From JADGGV01 sp035715725 (GTDB lineage Bacteria; Gemmatimonadota; Gemmatimonadetes; Longimicrobiales; RSA9): 7,292 nt of DNA. The position numbers were made by a program, and so were the translations under genes. Position 1 is the stretch's first letter. Each line of letters opens with the position of its first letter. Shown piece by piece: positions 1 to 6,792 of the stretch. The stretch covers positions 1 through 7,292 of the forward strand of contig DASTKT010000145.1 of the NCBI GenBank assembly GCA_035715725.1. Reading direction: 5' to 3'. The notes under the pieces were generated by a model that saw nothing but the letters and a program-made list of their open reading frames with translations, ran no database searches and was not told the origin of the DNA.

Positions 1-147
1 ATCGAGCACTTCGGCCAGGCCCTCCCCCGTCAGCGTGTTCACGCCCGTGGCCGGTGATGCCGGCACCGCGTCGTGGCCGCGTTCGCGAAGCTTGGCGACG
101 AGCTTCGAGCCGATGAGACCGGTTCCGCCGATGACCACGAGTTTCAT
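1..147 (-). CDS. SDR/NmrA-like NAD(P)-binding oxidoreductase, N-terminal part (cut by window edge)
   Basis: The 49 visible codons start MKLVVIGGTGLIGSKL and form the first beta-strand, dinucleotide-binding glycine loop and helix of a Rossmann fold. The motif GGTGLIG at residues 7-13 gives the G-x-x-G-x-x-G spacing of atypical or extended short-chain dehydrogenases. The continuation (ASPATGVNTLTGEGLAEVLD) resembles NmrA-like/NAD(P)H-binding SDR proteins, in which this stretch follows the second strand. The rest of the gene, including any catalytic Tyr-Lys pair, lies beyond position 1, so the substrate cannot be named. The start is ATG at 147. The ATG 16 bases upstream is out of frame, and the ribosome-binding site is weak (AAAGG). 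The gene lies 93 bp downstream of the alpha/beta hydrolase on the same strand and is probably co-transcribed with it. Confidence 0.85.
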   Translation of the reverse strand, partial: MKLVVIGGTGLIGSKLVAKLRERGHDAVPASPATGVNTLTGEGLAEVLD

Positions 148-240
148 GGTCCAAGCCTTTCATCGTTTCAGGGTCCTCCCGGTCCGGCCCCTCCTGCCCT
201 GCCACGGTGGAGAGGCCGGTGGTTCGGCTGGCGGTCGCGG

Positions 241-1062
241 CTAGCTCCGAAGGAAGTCCAGCAGCTCGGCGTTGATCTGATCCTGGTGCGTGGCCGTGAT
301 CCCGTGCGGCGCCCCCGGGTGGTAGACATCCTTCGCGCCCGGGATGATGCGGGCCGACTTCACCGCCGAGTCCCGCACCGGGACGATCTGGTCGTCCTCG
401 CCGTGGATCAACAGCGTCGGGACGTCGAACTTCTTCAGGTCCTCGGTGAAGTCGGTCTCGGAGAAGGCCTTGATGCTCTCGTAGGCGTTCTTGAGGCCGG
501 CCTGCATGCTCCAGAGCCAGAACTGATCGAGGATGCCCTGCGAGACCTGCGCGCCGGGCCGGTTGGCGCCGAAGAACTGGATCGCGAAATCCTTGTAGAA
601 CTGCGAGCGATCCTTGAAGAGACCCGCACGCAGGCGGTCGAAGAGCTCGATCGGCAGACCCTCGGGGTTGGCGTCGGTCTTCAGCATGAGCGGCGGTACC
701 GCGGCGATCAGGACGGCCCTGGCGACCCGCGAGGTGCCGTGGCGGCCGATGTAGCGGGCGACCTCACCGCCGCCGGTGGAGTGGCCCACCAGCGTGACGT
801 CGCGGAGGTCGAGCGCCTCGATCACGGCCGCGAGATCGTCGGCGTAGCCGTTCATGTCGTTGCCCGACGACGCCTGGCTGGATCGGCCGTGGCCGCGCCG
901 GTCGTGCGCGATCGTGCGGTAGCCGTTCTGCGTGAGGAACAGCATCTGCGCGTCCCACATGTCGGCGTTCAACGGCCAGCCGTGGGAGAACGTGACTGCC
1001 GGACCCTCGCCCCAGTCCTTGTAGTAGAGCTCGACGCCGTCCCTCGTGGTGATGGTGCTCAT
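241..1062 (-). CDS. Alpha/beta hydrolase, cofactor-free haloperoxidase (non-haem chloroperoxidase) family
   Basis: This is a complete 273-residue protein, the usual length for the family. It begins MSTITTRDGVELYYKDWGEG, as bacterial non-haem chloroperoxidases and related aryl esterases do. The oxyanion region HGWP is at residues 28-31, and the nucleophile elbow GHSTGG places the catalytic Ser at 95. The acid is Asp224 in GEDDQIVP and the base is His253 in PGAPHG. Ser-to-Asp and Asp-to-His spacings of 129 and 29 fit well-studied esterase/perhydrolase members. These enzymes hydrolyse esters in the cytoplasm and can form peracids; the physiological substrate is not predictable here. The ATG at 1062 follows a strong AAGGAGGGAG ribosome-binding site. 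The gene is divergent from the TonB receptor and upstream of the SDR gene. Family assignment is firm; activity is inferred. Confidence 0.95.
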   Translation of the reverse strand: MSTITTRDGVELYYKDWGEGPAVTFSHGWPLNADMWDAQMLFLTQNGYRTIAHDRRGHGRSSQASSGNDMNGYADDLAAVIEALDLRDVTLVGHSTGGGEVARYIGRHGTSRVARAVLIAAVPPLMLKTDANPEGLPIELFDRLRAGLFKDRSQFYKDFAIQFFGANRPGAQVSQGILDQFWLWSMQAGLKNAYESIKAFSETDFTEDLKKFDVPTLLIHGEDDQIVPVRDSAVKSARIIPGAKDVYHPGAPHGITATHQDQINAELLDFLRS

Positions 1063-1185
1063 GACTCCCTCCTTGGTTTCGCCAGATGAACCGCCCCGGG
1101 TTCCCCGAAGAGGCGCCGGCGCCGGATCGCACCCCGTCGCTTGCTGCCTCCCCCGGCCACGGCTAGCTTCGCCATCCCACTTCGC

Positions 1186-3258
1186 ATGCCACCGTATCGC
1201 GGGCAGACCGCCGTGAAGCTTCGGAATCTCAGGCTCCTCGCCATCCTGGGTGCCGCGGCGCCAGGCGACGCCCTCGCGCAGGAGCGCGACACGACCCGCG
1301 CCGACTCCGCCGTCTTCCGGGTGCCGGAGATCCAGGTGGTCGCGACGCGACCCGTCACCACCGTGGGCGGGTCGAGCGCGATCGAGGTGCGGGTCGATTC
1401 GCTGTCCCTCCCGGCGGCGCCGACGCTCGAGCAGGTGCTCCGCGAGATCCCGATGCTGCACGTGCGGACGAACTCGCGGGGCGAGGCGGAGCTCTCGGCG
1501 CGCGGCTCGGAGTCCCGCCAGGTGGCGGTGCTGGTGGATGGCGTCCCGCTGACTCTCGCCTGGGACTCGAGGACGGACGTCTCGGTGATCCCCGCGGCGA
1601 GCGTCCAGGAGATCGGCTTCGTGCGGGGCCTCTCGTCCATGCTCTACGGCCCGAACGTGCTCGGTGGGATCGTCGAGCTCGGCGTCGGCCGGTCGTTCCT
1701 GCAGCCCAGCGCCCGGTCCCTGCAGGTCACGACCGGCTTCGATCACGTGGGCGGGTACGGCGGGTCCGCGACGATCGGCATCCCCGGCACCACGGGTGGG
1801 GGAGAGTGGCTGTTCCGCGCCGGCGCGGCCTACCGGGACTCGCCCGGGCAGCCGCTGGCCGACGGCATCGTCGAGCCGATCCCCACCGGCGACGACGACC
1901 TGCGGCTGAACACCGACGTCCGGAGCGTCAACGGCTTCCTCAGCTTCCGCTACCACGGCGACGGCGGTGCCTGGCTCACGTTCTCGGGGTCCTCATTCCG
2001 GGCCGAGCGCGGGATCGCGGCCGAGCTGGGCGTGGACGACGCGCGCTTCTGGCGCTACCCGCACGTCGCCCGGACCATCGCGGTGGCGTCGGCCGGCACG
2101 GGCGATCGCGCATCGCCCCTGGGCGGCCGGGGGGACGTGGAGCTGAGCCTCGGGCTCGACGCCGGCCGCGCGGAGATCGACGCCTACACGTCGCGGGAGT
2201 ACCGGGAGACGGACGGCTTCGAGGATGGCAGGGACCGCACGCTGACGTTGCGCCTGCTCGCGGACCAGTCGGCCGGCGCGCGGGGCGAGCTCCGCGGCGC
2301 GTTCACGCTCTCCGAGATCCGGCACGACGAGTCTCTTCCCGACGCCGAGGCCCGATACCGGCAGCGCCTGCTGAGCATCGGCGCGGAGAACAACTGGCGG
2401 CTGGTCGAGTCCGGCGCCGGCCTGAACAGCCTGCGCCTGAGCGTGGGCGGCGCCCTGGACGTCGCCGAGACGCCGGAGTCGGGGGGGCGAGAGCCGCGCC
2501 AGGGCCACCTCGACGAGTGGGGCGCTCGCGTCGGGCTCAGCGCGGCGGTCAACGGCGGCAACACGCTGCTGCACGCCGGCGCCAGCCGCCGCGGCCGCTT
2601 CCCGTCGCTGCGGGAGCTCTACTCGGGCGCGCTGAACCGCTTCCAGCCCAACCCGAATCTGAGGCCCGAGAACCTGGTCGCGCTGGAAACCGGCGTCACC
2701 ACGCGGGTCGGCTCGGGGGAGCTCCAGGCCGTGGCGTTCCGCCACCGGCTCAACGATGCGGTGGTCCGGATCACGTTGCCCGACCGCAAGTTCCTGCGCG
2801 TGAACCGGAACCGGCTCGACAGCCGGGGGATCGAGCTGCTGGCCACCCAGGCGCTCGGTCCCGTGCAGCTCGCGGGAGACCTGACGGTTCAGGCCGTCGA
2901 CCTGACGGACACGGAGGCCGAGGAGACGCACCGCCCGGAGAACCTCCCCGAGGTCTTCGGCCGTGTGGAGGCGCGTTTTCCCCTTCCCGCCGGGCTCCGC
3001 GGGCGGGCGGACGCCGACTACGTCGGCGACCAGTTCTGCATCGACCCCGGCACGGGCGAGGACGCGGAGCTGAAGGCGGGCACGCACGTAAACCTCGAGC
3101 TATCGCGGGCCTGGTCCTTCCGTCCGCGGTCGGCCTCATGGTTCAACCGGCTCGAGGGCCGGATCTCCGTCGACAACGTGGGCGACGTGGCGCGGTACGA
3201 CCAGTGCGGCCTGCCGCAGCCGGGGCGCCTGCTCCGGTTCCAGATCCGGCTCTTCTGA
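1186..3258 (+). CDS. TonB-dependent outer-membrane receptor (BtuB/siderophore-receptor-like)
   Basis: From ATG 1186 the product has 690 residues, within the range of the smaller TonB-dependent receptors. A signal peptide is visible: basic KLRNLR, hydrophobic LRLLAILGAAA and an ALA|Q cleavage site after about residue 31. The TonB-box-like EIQVVATR is at about residues 48-55. The plug domain (to about 165) contains TLEQVLREIPML, a VLVDGVPL motif and SSMLYGPNVLGGIVEL. The rest is an alternating-polarity 22-strand barrel pattern ending in PQPGRLLRFQIRLF, with the terminal Phe needed for outer-membrane insertion. Only two cysteines were noticed, at about 618 and 674 near the last strands, a plausible disulfide. 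The substrate (cobalamin, siderophore or other) cannot be read. The start is uncertain: GTG 1213 also gives a good signal peptide (681 residues) and neither has a clear ribosome-binding site. The gene is convergent with the M56 gene, 61 bp apart. Confidence 0.93.
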   Translation: MPPYRGQTAVKLRNLRLLAILGAAAPGDALAQERDTTRADSAVFRVPEIQVVATRPVTTVGGSSAIEVRVDSLSLPAAPTLEQVLREIPMLHVRTNSRGEAELSARGSESRQVAVLVDGVPLTLAWDSRTDVSVIPAASVQEIGFVRGLSSMLYGPNVLGGIVELGVGRSFLQPSARSLQVTTGFDHVGGYGGSATIGIPGTTGGGEWLFRAGAAYRDSPGQPLADGIVEPIPTGDDDLRLNTDVRSVNGFLSFRYHGDGGAWLTFSGSSFRAERGIAAELGVDDARFWRYPHVARTIAVASAGTGDRASPLGGRGDVELSLGLDAGRAEIDAYTSREYRETDGFEDGRDRTLTLRLLADQSAGARGELRGAFTLSEIRHDESLPDAEARYRQRLLSIGAENNWRLVESGAGLNSLRLSVGGALDVAETPESGGREPRQGHLDEWGARVGLSAAVNGGNTLLHAGASRRGRFPSLRELYSGALNRFQPNPNLRPENLVALETGVTTRVGSGELQAVAFRHRLNDAVVRITLPDRKFLRVNRNRLDSRGIELLATQALGPVQLAGDLTVQAVDLTDTEAEETHRPENLPEVFGRVEARFPLPAGLRGRADADYVGDQFCIDPGTGEDAELKAGTHVNLELSRAWSFRPRSASWFNRLEGRISVDNVGDVARYDQCGLPQPGRLLRFQIRLF

Positions 3259-3319
3259 AGTCTGCCGGACGGCTACGGCGCACTGCGGGCCGGCACCGAG
3301 CGGAGCGGCGCGCGAGACG

Positions 3320-5980
3320 TCATCCCGACTCGCTGTCCAGCAGCGCCGCCGCGACCCGGTCGTGCTCGTAGCCGGGGGAGATGCCCTTCAGCGTCTGCAG
3401 GAACGCCCCGCGCAGCGGCCCGGTGATCCGGTACTTCGAGGCGATGAGAACGAGCAGCTCGGCCAGCTCGTAGTCGGAGCGGATGCCACGCGCGGACACG
3501 AGCACCACGGCCAGCGGCTCCGCCTGCAGACGCCCGGTGGCCGCGAGCGTCTTGAGCACCCGCGCGTGCTCGTAGTCGGACTCGATGCGCGCCGCCGTGC
3601 GGACGAAGCTGTCCTGCGTGCCCCGCTGCGAGAGGTCCAGCCTCGGTACCGCCGCGATCAGCGCTTCCGCGACCTCGTAGTCCGAGCCGATGCCGCCGAT
3701 CGCGTCGACGATCGCCGGCTGCTCGGCCGGCGCGACGTCGCCCTGCGCCAGCAACGCCTTCAACGCCCGGCCACGCTCGTAGTCGGACCCGGTTCGCTTC
3801 ACCGCGTCGAGGTACGCCGCCCGGGCGGCTCCCTCCAGCCTGTAGCCCGACGCGGTCTTCACCAGGAGCTCCGTCCGCTCGTAGTCGGAGCCGATCGAGC
3901 CGGCGGACGCGAGCAGCGCGGCGACATCGGCCGAAGTGAGGCGGCCTCCGTCCAGCACCGCCTTCAGCACGCGGGCGTGCTCGTAATCCGATTGCAGCGT
4001 GCCGGCCGCGCGCAGGAACGTGGGACGCAGCGCGGCGTCGACCGGGTGCGCGCCCGATACCGCGATCAGCAGCTCCGCCAGCTCGTAGTCCGACGCGATG
4101 TCGCGCGCCCCCTTGTCCGCGACGCGCCGCAGCTGCTCATCGGTGAGTTGCGCCTTGTTCAGCAGCGTCTTGAGGTACAGGCCGGCGACGTAGTCGCTGC
4201 CGATCCGGTCGGCCTCCACGATCACCGCGTCCGGGCCGCCGCTGCGCAGCAGCATCGAAATCCGCTGCTCGGCGTGCCAGCCCGCCTCGCGCGCGAGCCC
4301 CAGCAGCAGCGACTGCAGCCACCGCTGCGCCTCCGCGTCGAAGGCGTGCTCGCGGCGCTCGAGCTGGTACGCGTACCGCAGCCGTCCCCCCGCGCTCGTC
4401 ACCTCCAGCTTGCGCTCCGTCCCCTGCTGCTCGGCCTCGATCTTCAGCGAGCCGCCGGGCGCGACCGACTCGATGCCGACGAGATCGTCGCGCAACCGGA
4501 CCTCGCCGCGCGTCCAGACTTCGATGTCGCAATCGGCGGTCTTCCACTTGATGTGCTCGTCGCCGTCGTCGCTGTGGATGCTGATGCTCGACTTCCCGCC
4601 CGACGGGCAGAGGGGGCCGGCCTGCTGCTGCTGCGCCGCCTGCGCTCGCGCCGGCGCGACCGACCCCGCCGCGTCCAGCTCGGCCGCCGGTGACGAGGAC
4701 GCGAGACGAGCCCGCTCCGGCGGCGGCGCGGGAGATTCCGGGCGGGACCGCGCCGCCGGCGAGGCGGCGGGGATGGCCGCCGCCGCTCGGGCCGCCGGCG
4801 TCGCCGCCGCGACGGCGACGATCACGCCGGCTCCCACCAGCAGCGTCGCGGCCCGCCGGCCGGGGGTCGGCCGCGAACGGCTGCGCCGCTCGTCCAGCAC
4901 CGCGAGCAGCCGGCCGGTCAGGTGCGAGGGCCTCGCCATCGCCATCGCCGCCAGCGACGTCGCCCGCCGCACCCGCAGCGACCGCGCGACCTCCAGCAGC
5001 TGCGCGGCGTACGTCGAGGCGACCGAGCCCGCCGCCAGCGCGGCGTCGTCGCACGCATACTCCCGCTCGACTCGCAGGCGCCTCGCGACCAGCCAGGCCG
5101 CGGGGTTGAACCAGTGCAGCGCGCACGCCAGCTCCGCGACGTACTGCCAGAGGTGATCGCGGCGCTGCACGTGGGCCAGCTCGTGCAGCAGCACGGCCTC
5201 CAGCCGCTCCTCCGGCCACGCGCCCGCCCCCGCCGGGAGCAGCAGCACCGGGCGCCTGACCCCCCACGTCATCGGCATCGCTTCGGCAGCCGATTCGAGG
5301 AGCCGGACCCGCCGGACGGCTCCGATCCGCTCCGCCGCCCGTCGCGCCGCGCCGAGCACCCGGCCGTCCCGGATCGGATGCGCCGCCTTCTCGAGCCGTC
5401 GCACCCGCAGCACGTTGACCGCGACCCCGGCCAGCACCGCGACCGCGCCGAGCAGCCACGCCACGAGCAGCGCCGGCGGCCCGCCCGCTCCCGGCTGGAT
5501 CGACGCGCCCGCGATCGCCGGCCTCGCAGCAGCCGCCCCGGCCCGGCCGGGATCCGCGGCGGACGCGCGCTCCGCACGGTCCACCGCCGGATCGGCGGCC
5601 CGCGGACTCCTCTCCGCCTCGGGCGCCGCCGATGCGCGCACGACAGGTCTCGCGGGCGCAGCCCGGATCGGCGTCGCGGCCCGCGCCGGCGGGACGGCCG
5701 GCGCCGGTGGGACCGCGGGCGTCGGTGGGACCGCAGGCGCCGGTGGGACCGCAGGCGTCGCCGCGGCGGGAGCGAGCGGCGCCAGCCTCGCCGGCACGGG
5801 AATCGACCAGCGGGGAAGCGACAGCGACAGCAGCGGAAGCACGAGCAGCCCCGCCGCCGCGACGGTCCACACCAGGTGCCGCGTCGCCGAGGACGACCGC
5901 CGCAGCAGCAGCGCCACTCCCTGCGCGAGCGCCACCACCAGCAGCGCCTTCACCGTCACATCCAGCGCCAGATACGCCAT
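3320..5980 (-). CDS. BlaR1/MecR1-like M56 membrane metallopeptidase with C-terminal SDYE-repeat sensor
   Basis: This is an 886-residue polytopic protein, against roughly 600 for BlaR1/MecR1. Likely membrane helices lie at about 5-27, 35-54, 169-192 and 377-398. Loop 2 (about 57-168), outside the membrane in BlaR1, is Pro/Ala-rich with PAVPP hexapeptides. The cytosolic loop holds the zinc motif HELAH (266-270), LHWFNPAAW (288-296) and EREYACDD (305-312), which supplies the third ligand. After the fourth helix come an Ala/Pro linker, a beta-rich segment (about 460-545, Cys458 and Cys484) and nine 34-residue repeats with SDY at 595, 630, 664, 698, 732, 766, 801 and 835 and SPGY at 868. The penicillin-binding sensor and its SxxK motif are absent. 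The start ATG overlaps the repressor stop (TGATG), with AAGGGAGG six bases upstream. By analogy it senses a periplasmic signal and inactivates the repressor; the ligand is unknown. Confidence 0.93.
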   Translation of the reverse strand: MAYLALDVTVKALLVVALAQGVALLLRRSSSATRHLVWTVAAAGLLVLPLLSLSLPRWSIPVPARLAPLAPAAATPAVPPAPAVPPTPAVPPAPAVPPARAATPIRAAPARPVVRASAAPEAERSPRAADPAVDRAERASAADPGRAGAAAARPAIAGASIQPGAGGPPALLVAWLLGAVAVLAGVAVNVLRVRRLEKAAHPIRDGRVLGAARRAAERIGAVRRVRLLESAAEAMPMTWGVRRPVLLLPAGAGAWPEERLEAVLLHELAHVQRRDHLWQYVAELACALHWFNPAAWLVARRLRVEREYACDDAALAAGSVASTYAAQLLEVARSLRVRRATSLAAMAMARPSHLTGRLLAVLDERRSRSRPTPGRRAATLLVGAGVIVAVAAATPAARAAAAIPAASPAARSRPESPAPPPERARLASSSPAAELDAAGSVAPARAQAAQQQQAGPLCPSGGKSSISIHSDDGDEHIKWKTADCDIEVWTRGEVRLRDDLVGIESVAPGGSLKIEAEQQGTERKLEVTSAGGRLRYAYQLERREHAFDAEAQRWLQSLLLGLAREAGWHAEQRISMLLRSGGPDAVIVEADRIGSDYVAGLYLKTLLNKAQLTDEQLRRVADKGARDIASDYELAELLIAVSGAHPVDAALRPTFLRAAGTLQSDYEHARVLKAVLDGGRLTSADVAALLASAGSIGSDYERTELLVKTASGYRLEGAARAAYLDAVKRTGSDYERGRALKALLAQGDVAPAEQPAIVDAIGGIGSDYEVAEALIAAVPRLDLSQRGTQDSFVRTAARIESDYEHARVLKTLAATGRLQAEPLAVVLVSARGIRSDYELAELLVLIASKYRITGPLRGAFLQTLKGISPGYEHDRVAAALLDSESG
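3382..4202 (-). repeat. Nine 34-residue SDYE repeats in the M56 protein (protein-level repeat)
   Basis: The Tyr of each unit falls at residues 597, 632, 666, 700, 734, 768, 803, 837 and 871, a period of 34 (twice 35). Odd units 3, 5, 7 and 9 continue E[HR]xR, as in EHARVLK; unit 1 is degenerate (VAGLYLK). Even units continue ExxE, as in ELAELL. The linker types alternate too (GRLT-like after odd units, SGYRL-like after even units), so the true repeat is about 68 residues. The length and predicted helix pairs suggest an alpha-solenoid of TPR/PPR/HEAT style. No identity to a named repeat family is claimed. Confidence 0.85.
5683..5754 (-). repeat. 18-bp tandem repeat encoding a PAVPPx-type Pro/Ala stretch
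   Basis: Four consecutive 18-bp units, the last three nearly identical (5701-5718, 5719-5736, 5737-5754), sit in frame in the M56 gene. They encode alternating APAVPP and TPAVPP hexapeptides around residues 76-99, in the extracytoplasmic loop between helices 2 and 3. In-frame units can vary in number without breaking the gene. Confidence 0.85.
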
Positions 5981-6366
5981 CAGGGGCCTCCCTTCCGCGC
6001 ACGATCGATCAGCCGTTCCAGCCGATCGAGCTCTTCCGCCGTCAGCTCCTCCGTCGATCGGTCCAGCAGCGCCGCCACCGTCCTCAGCGTCGAGCCGCCG
6101 AAAAACGTGCTCACCAGCCGCTCCAGCGCGCTCTCCCGCGCTTCCTCCGTCGGAACCACCGGCAGGTACACGTAGCGCGGCCCATCCTGCGCGTGCGTCA
6201 CGTGGCCCTTCCGTTCCAGCTTCACCAGCATCGCGCGCACCGCCGAGTAGCTCGGCGGATCCGGCAGCTCCTCCCGCACCTCCGCCGCCGTGGCCCGGCT
6301 CCGCCGCCAGATGACGTCCATGATCTGCCGCTCGCGTCGCGTCAGGTCCCTCAACCTGCCCGGCAC
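5980..6366 (-). CDS. BlaI/MecI/CopY-family winged-helix transcriptional repressor
   Basis: From GTG 6366 the product is 128 residues, matching the usual BlaI size of about 126. Residues 7-20 (DLTRRERQIMDVIW) match the first BlaI helix. TAAEVREEL and SYSAVRAMLVKLERKG (39-54) form the helix-turn-helix, and HVTHAQDGPRYVYLP is the wing. The C-terminal half (STEELTAEELDRLERLIDRA) is the dimerisation helix pair. GTG 6366 is preferred to ATG 6411 because AAAGGAGG ends four bases before it and because ATG 6411 falls inside a palindromic operator. S. aureus BlaI and MecI are cut at Asn101-Phe102; the equivalent here seems to be Thr87-Phe88 in LVSTFFGG. The protein should bind the tandem dyads upstream and repress this operon. 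It is the first gene of the pair with the M56 protease and overlaps it by one base. Confidence 0.93.
   Translation of the reverse strand: MPGRLRDLTRRERQIMDVIWRRSRATAAEVREELPDPPSYSAVRAMLVKLERKGHVTHAQDGPRYVYLPVVPTEEARESALERLVSTFFGGSTLRTVAALLDRSTEELTAEELDRLERLIDRARKGGP
5987..5994 (-). promoter_or_regulatory. Ribosome-binding site for the M56 gene, inside the repressor gene's 3' end
   Basis: AAGGGAGG on the minus strand lies six bases before ATG 5980, within the last codons of the repressor. With the TGATG stop/start overlap this suggests translational coupling and coordinated production of repressor and antirepressor. Confidence 0.7.
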
Positions 6367-6370
6367 CCGG

Positions 6371-6378
6371 CCTCCTTT
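6371..6378 (-). promoter_or_regulatory. Ribosome-binding site that decides the repressor start
   Basis: The minus strand reads AAAGGAGG, then CCGG, then GTG at 6366. This is a near-perfect Shine-Dalgarno, though with slightly short spacing. The competing ATG 45 bases upstream has no comparable site and overlaps the operator. Confidence 0.75.
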
Positions 6379-6410
6379 GATGGGATGCGCCGCTCTCTCG
6401 GATGGTGGCA

Positions 6411-6426
6411 TGCTACTAACGTAGCA
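6411..6426. promoter_or_regulatory. Operator dyad 1 (proximal), TGCTAC-N4-GTAGCA
   Basis: This is a perfect inverted repeat with 6-bp arms TGCTAC and GTAGCA around a TAAC spacer. It lies directly upstream of the repressor gene and downstream of the predicted -10. It matches dyad 2 in both arms and in spacer length. Paired dyads near the promoter are typical of BlaI/MecI autoregulation; binding by this repressor is inferred. Confidence 0.8.
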
Positions 6427-6429
6427 GTG

Positions 6430-6445
6430 TGCTACGAGCGTAGCA
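6430..6445. promoter_or_regulatory. Operator dyad 2 (distal), TGCTAC-N4-GTAGCA
   Basis: This is a second perfect copy of the dyad, with GAGC as spacer, separated from dyad 1 by only GTG. The dyad centres are 19 bp apart, a little under two helical turns, so two repressor dimers could sit side by side on nearly the same face. The predicted -10 hexamer lies inside this dyad, so binding would block RNA polymerase. Confidence 0.8.
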
Positions 6446-6465
6446 CGCGCCGCGGACCGCGTCAA
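6437..6465 (-). promoter_or_regulatory. Sigma70-like promoter of the repressor-protease operon
   Basis: The minus strand shows TTGACG (6465-6460), a 17-base spacer and TACGCT (6442-6437). The -35 matches the consensus TTGACA at five of six bases; the -10 matches TATAAT at three of six. The ideal spacing and the overlap of the -10 with dyad 2 support the call. Transcription would start at about 6430, so dyad 1 lies in the early transcribed region. Confidence 0.6.
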
Positions 6466-6525
6466 GAGTTCTCGTTGGACGCCCCGGCACTCCCGTGTCC
6501 CGGACGGCTGCGCTCGCCCTTCGCC

Positions 6526-6669
6526 CTCGCCTCGCTCGATCTCGTTCCAGAGGGCGTCGAGTTCGGCGAGCGTGGCTTCACCGAGGACGATGTTGCGCTC
6601 GGCGGGGAGGAACTCCAGCGCGCGGAAGCGGTCGCCGAACTTGCAGTTGGCGCGGGACGAGAGCGTGCG
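6526..6669 (-). pseudogene. Relic of the C-terminus of a MazG-like nucleoside triphosphate pyrophosphohydrolase
   Basis: The minus-strand translation contains RANCKFGDRFRALE and, further on, LGEATLAELDALWNEIERGE. This closely resembles the last 40-50 residues of MazG, typically a 'tNrKFerRFr.vE' helix followed by 'le.asLeelDalWeeaKr.E'. Upstream of Arg83 of this reading frame (6669) the sequence loses MazG character. There is no stop codon after the final helix, and the frame runs on towards the repressor gene. Only the tail of the roughly 260-residue family is present, so it cannot be an active enzyme. Recognition is from memory of the family; no alignment was run. Confidence 0.55.
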
Positions 6670-6792
6670 CGCGGCGGCCACCGCTCGCATCCCCGCTACC
6701 GGGCGATGCGGCTCACCGCCGATGCGGTTGCCTGTGCGGCGAATGCGGGAAAGGTGGCCGCGTATACGGGCAATCCGCTGGCGTTCACCTAG

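Noticed and set aside
1113..1124. GGCGCCGGCGCC palindrome between the hydrolase and the receptor as an operator
   Set aside because: It is a simple GC-only palindrome with no repeat elsewhere in a comparable position and no recognisable promoter beside it.
241..1956. A long minus-strand frame extending the hydrolase upstream by about 300 codons
   Set aside because: The extension is antisense to the TonB receptor, shows no family features, and the hydrolase has a strong ribosome-binding site and canonical N-terminus at 1062.
3263..3295. TGCCGG/CCGGCA inverted repeat between the convergent genes, as a bidirectional terminator
   Set aside because: The stem is only 6 bp, the loop is 21 bases, and there is no T tract on either strand.
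3320..5980. Calling the pair a beta-lactam resistance sensor (blaR1/mecR1)
   Set aside because: The penicillin-binding sensor and its SxxK motif are absent and no beta-lactamase or PBP gene lies in the window; only the protease scaffold and repressor match.
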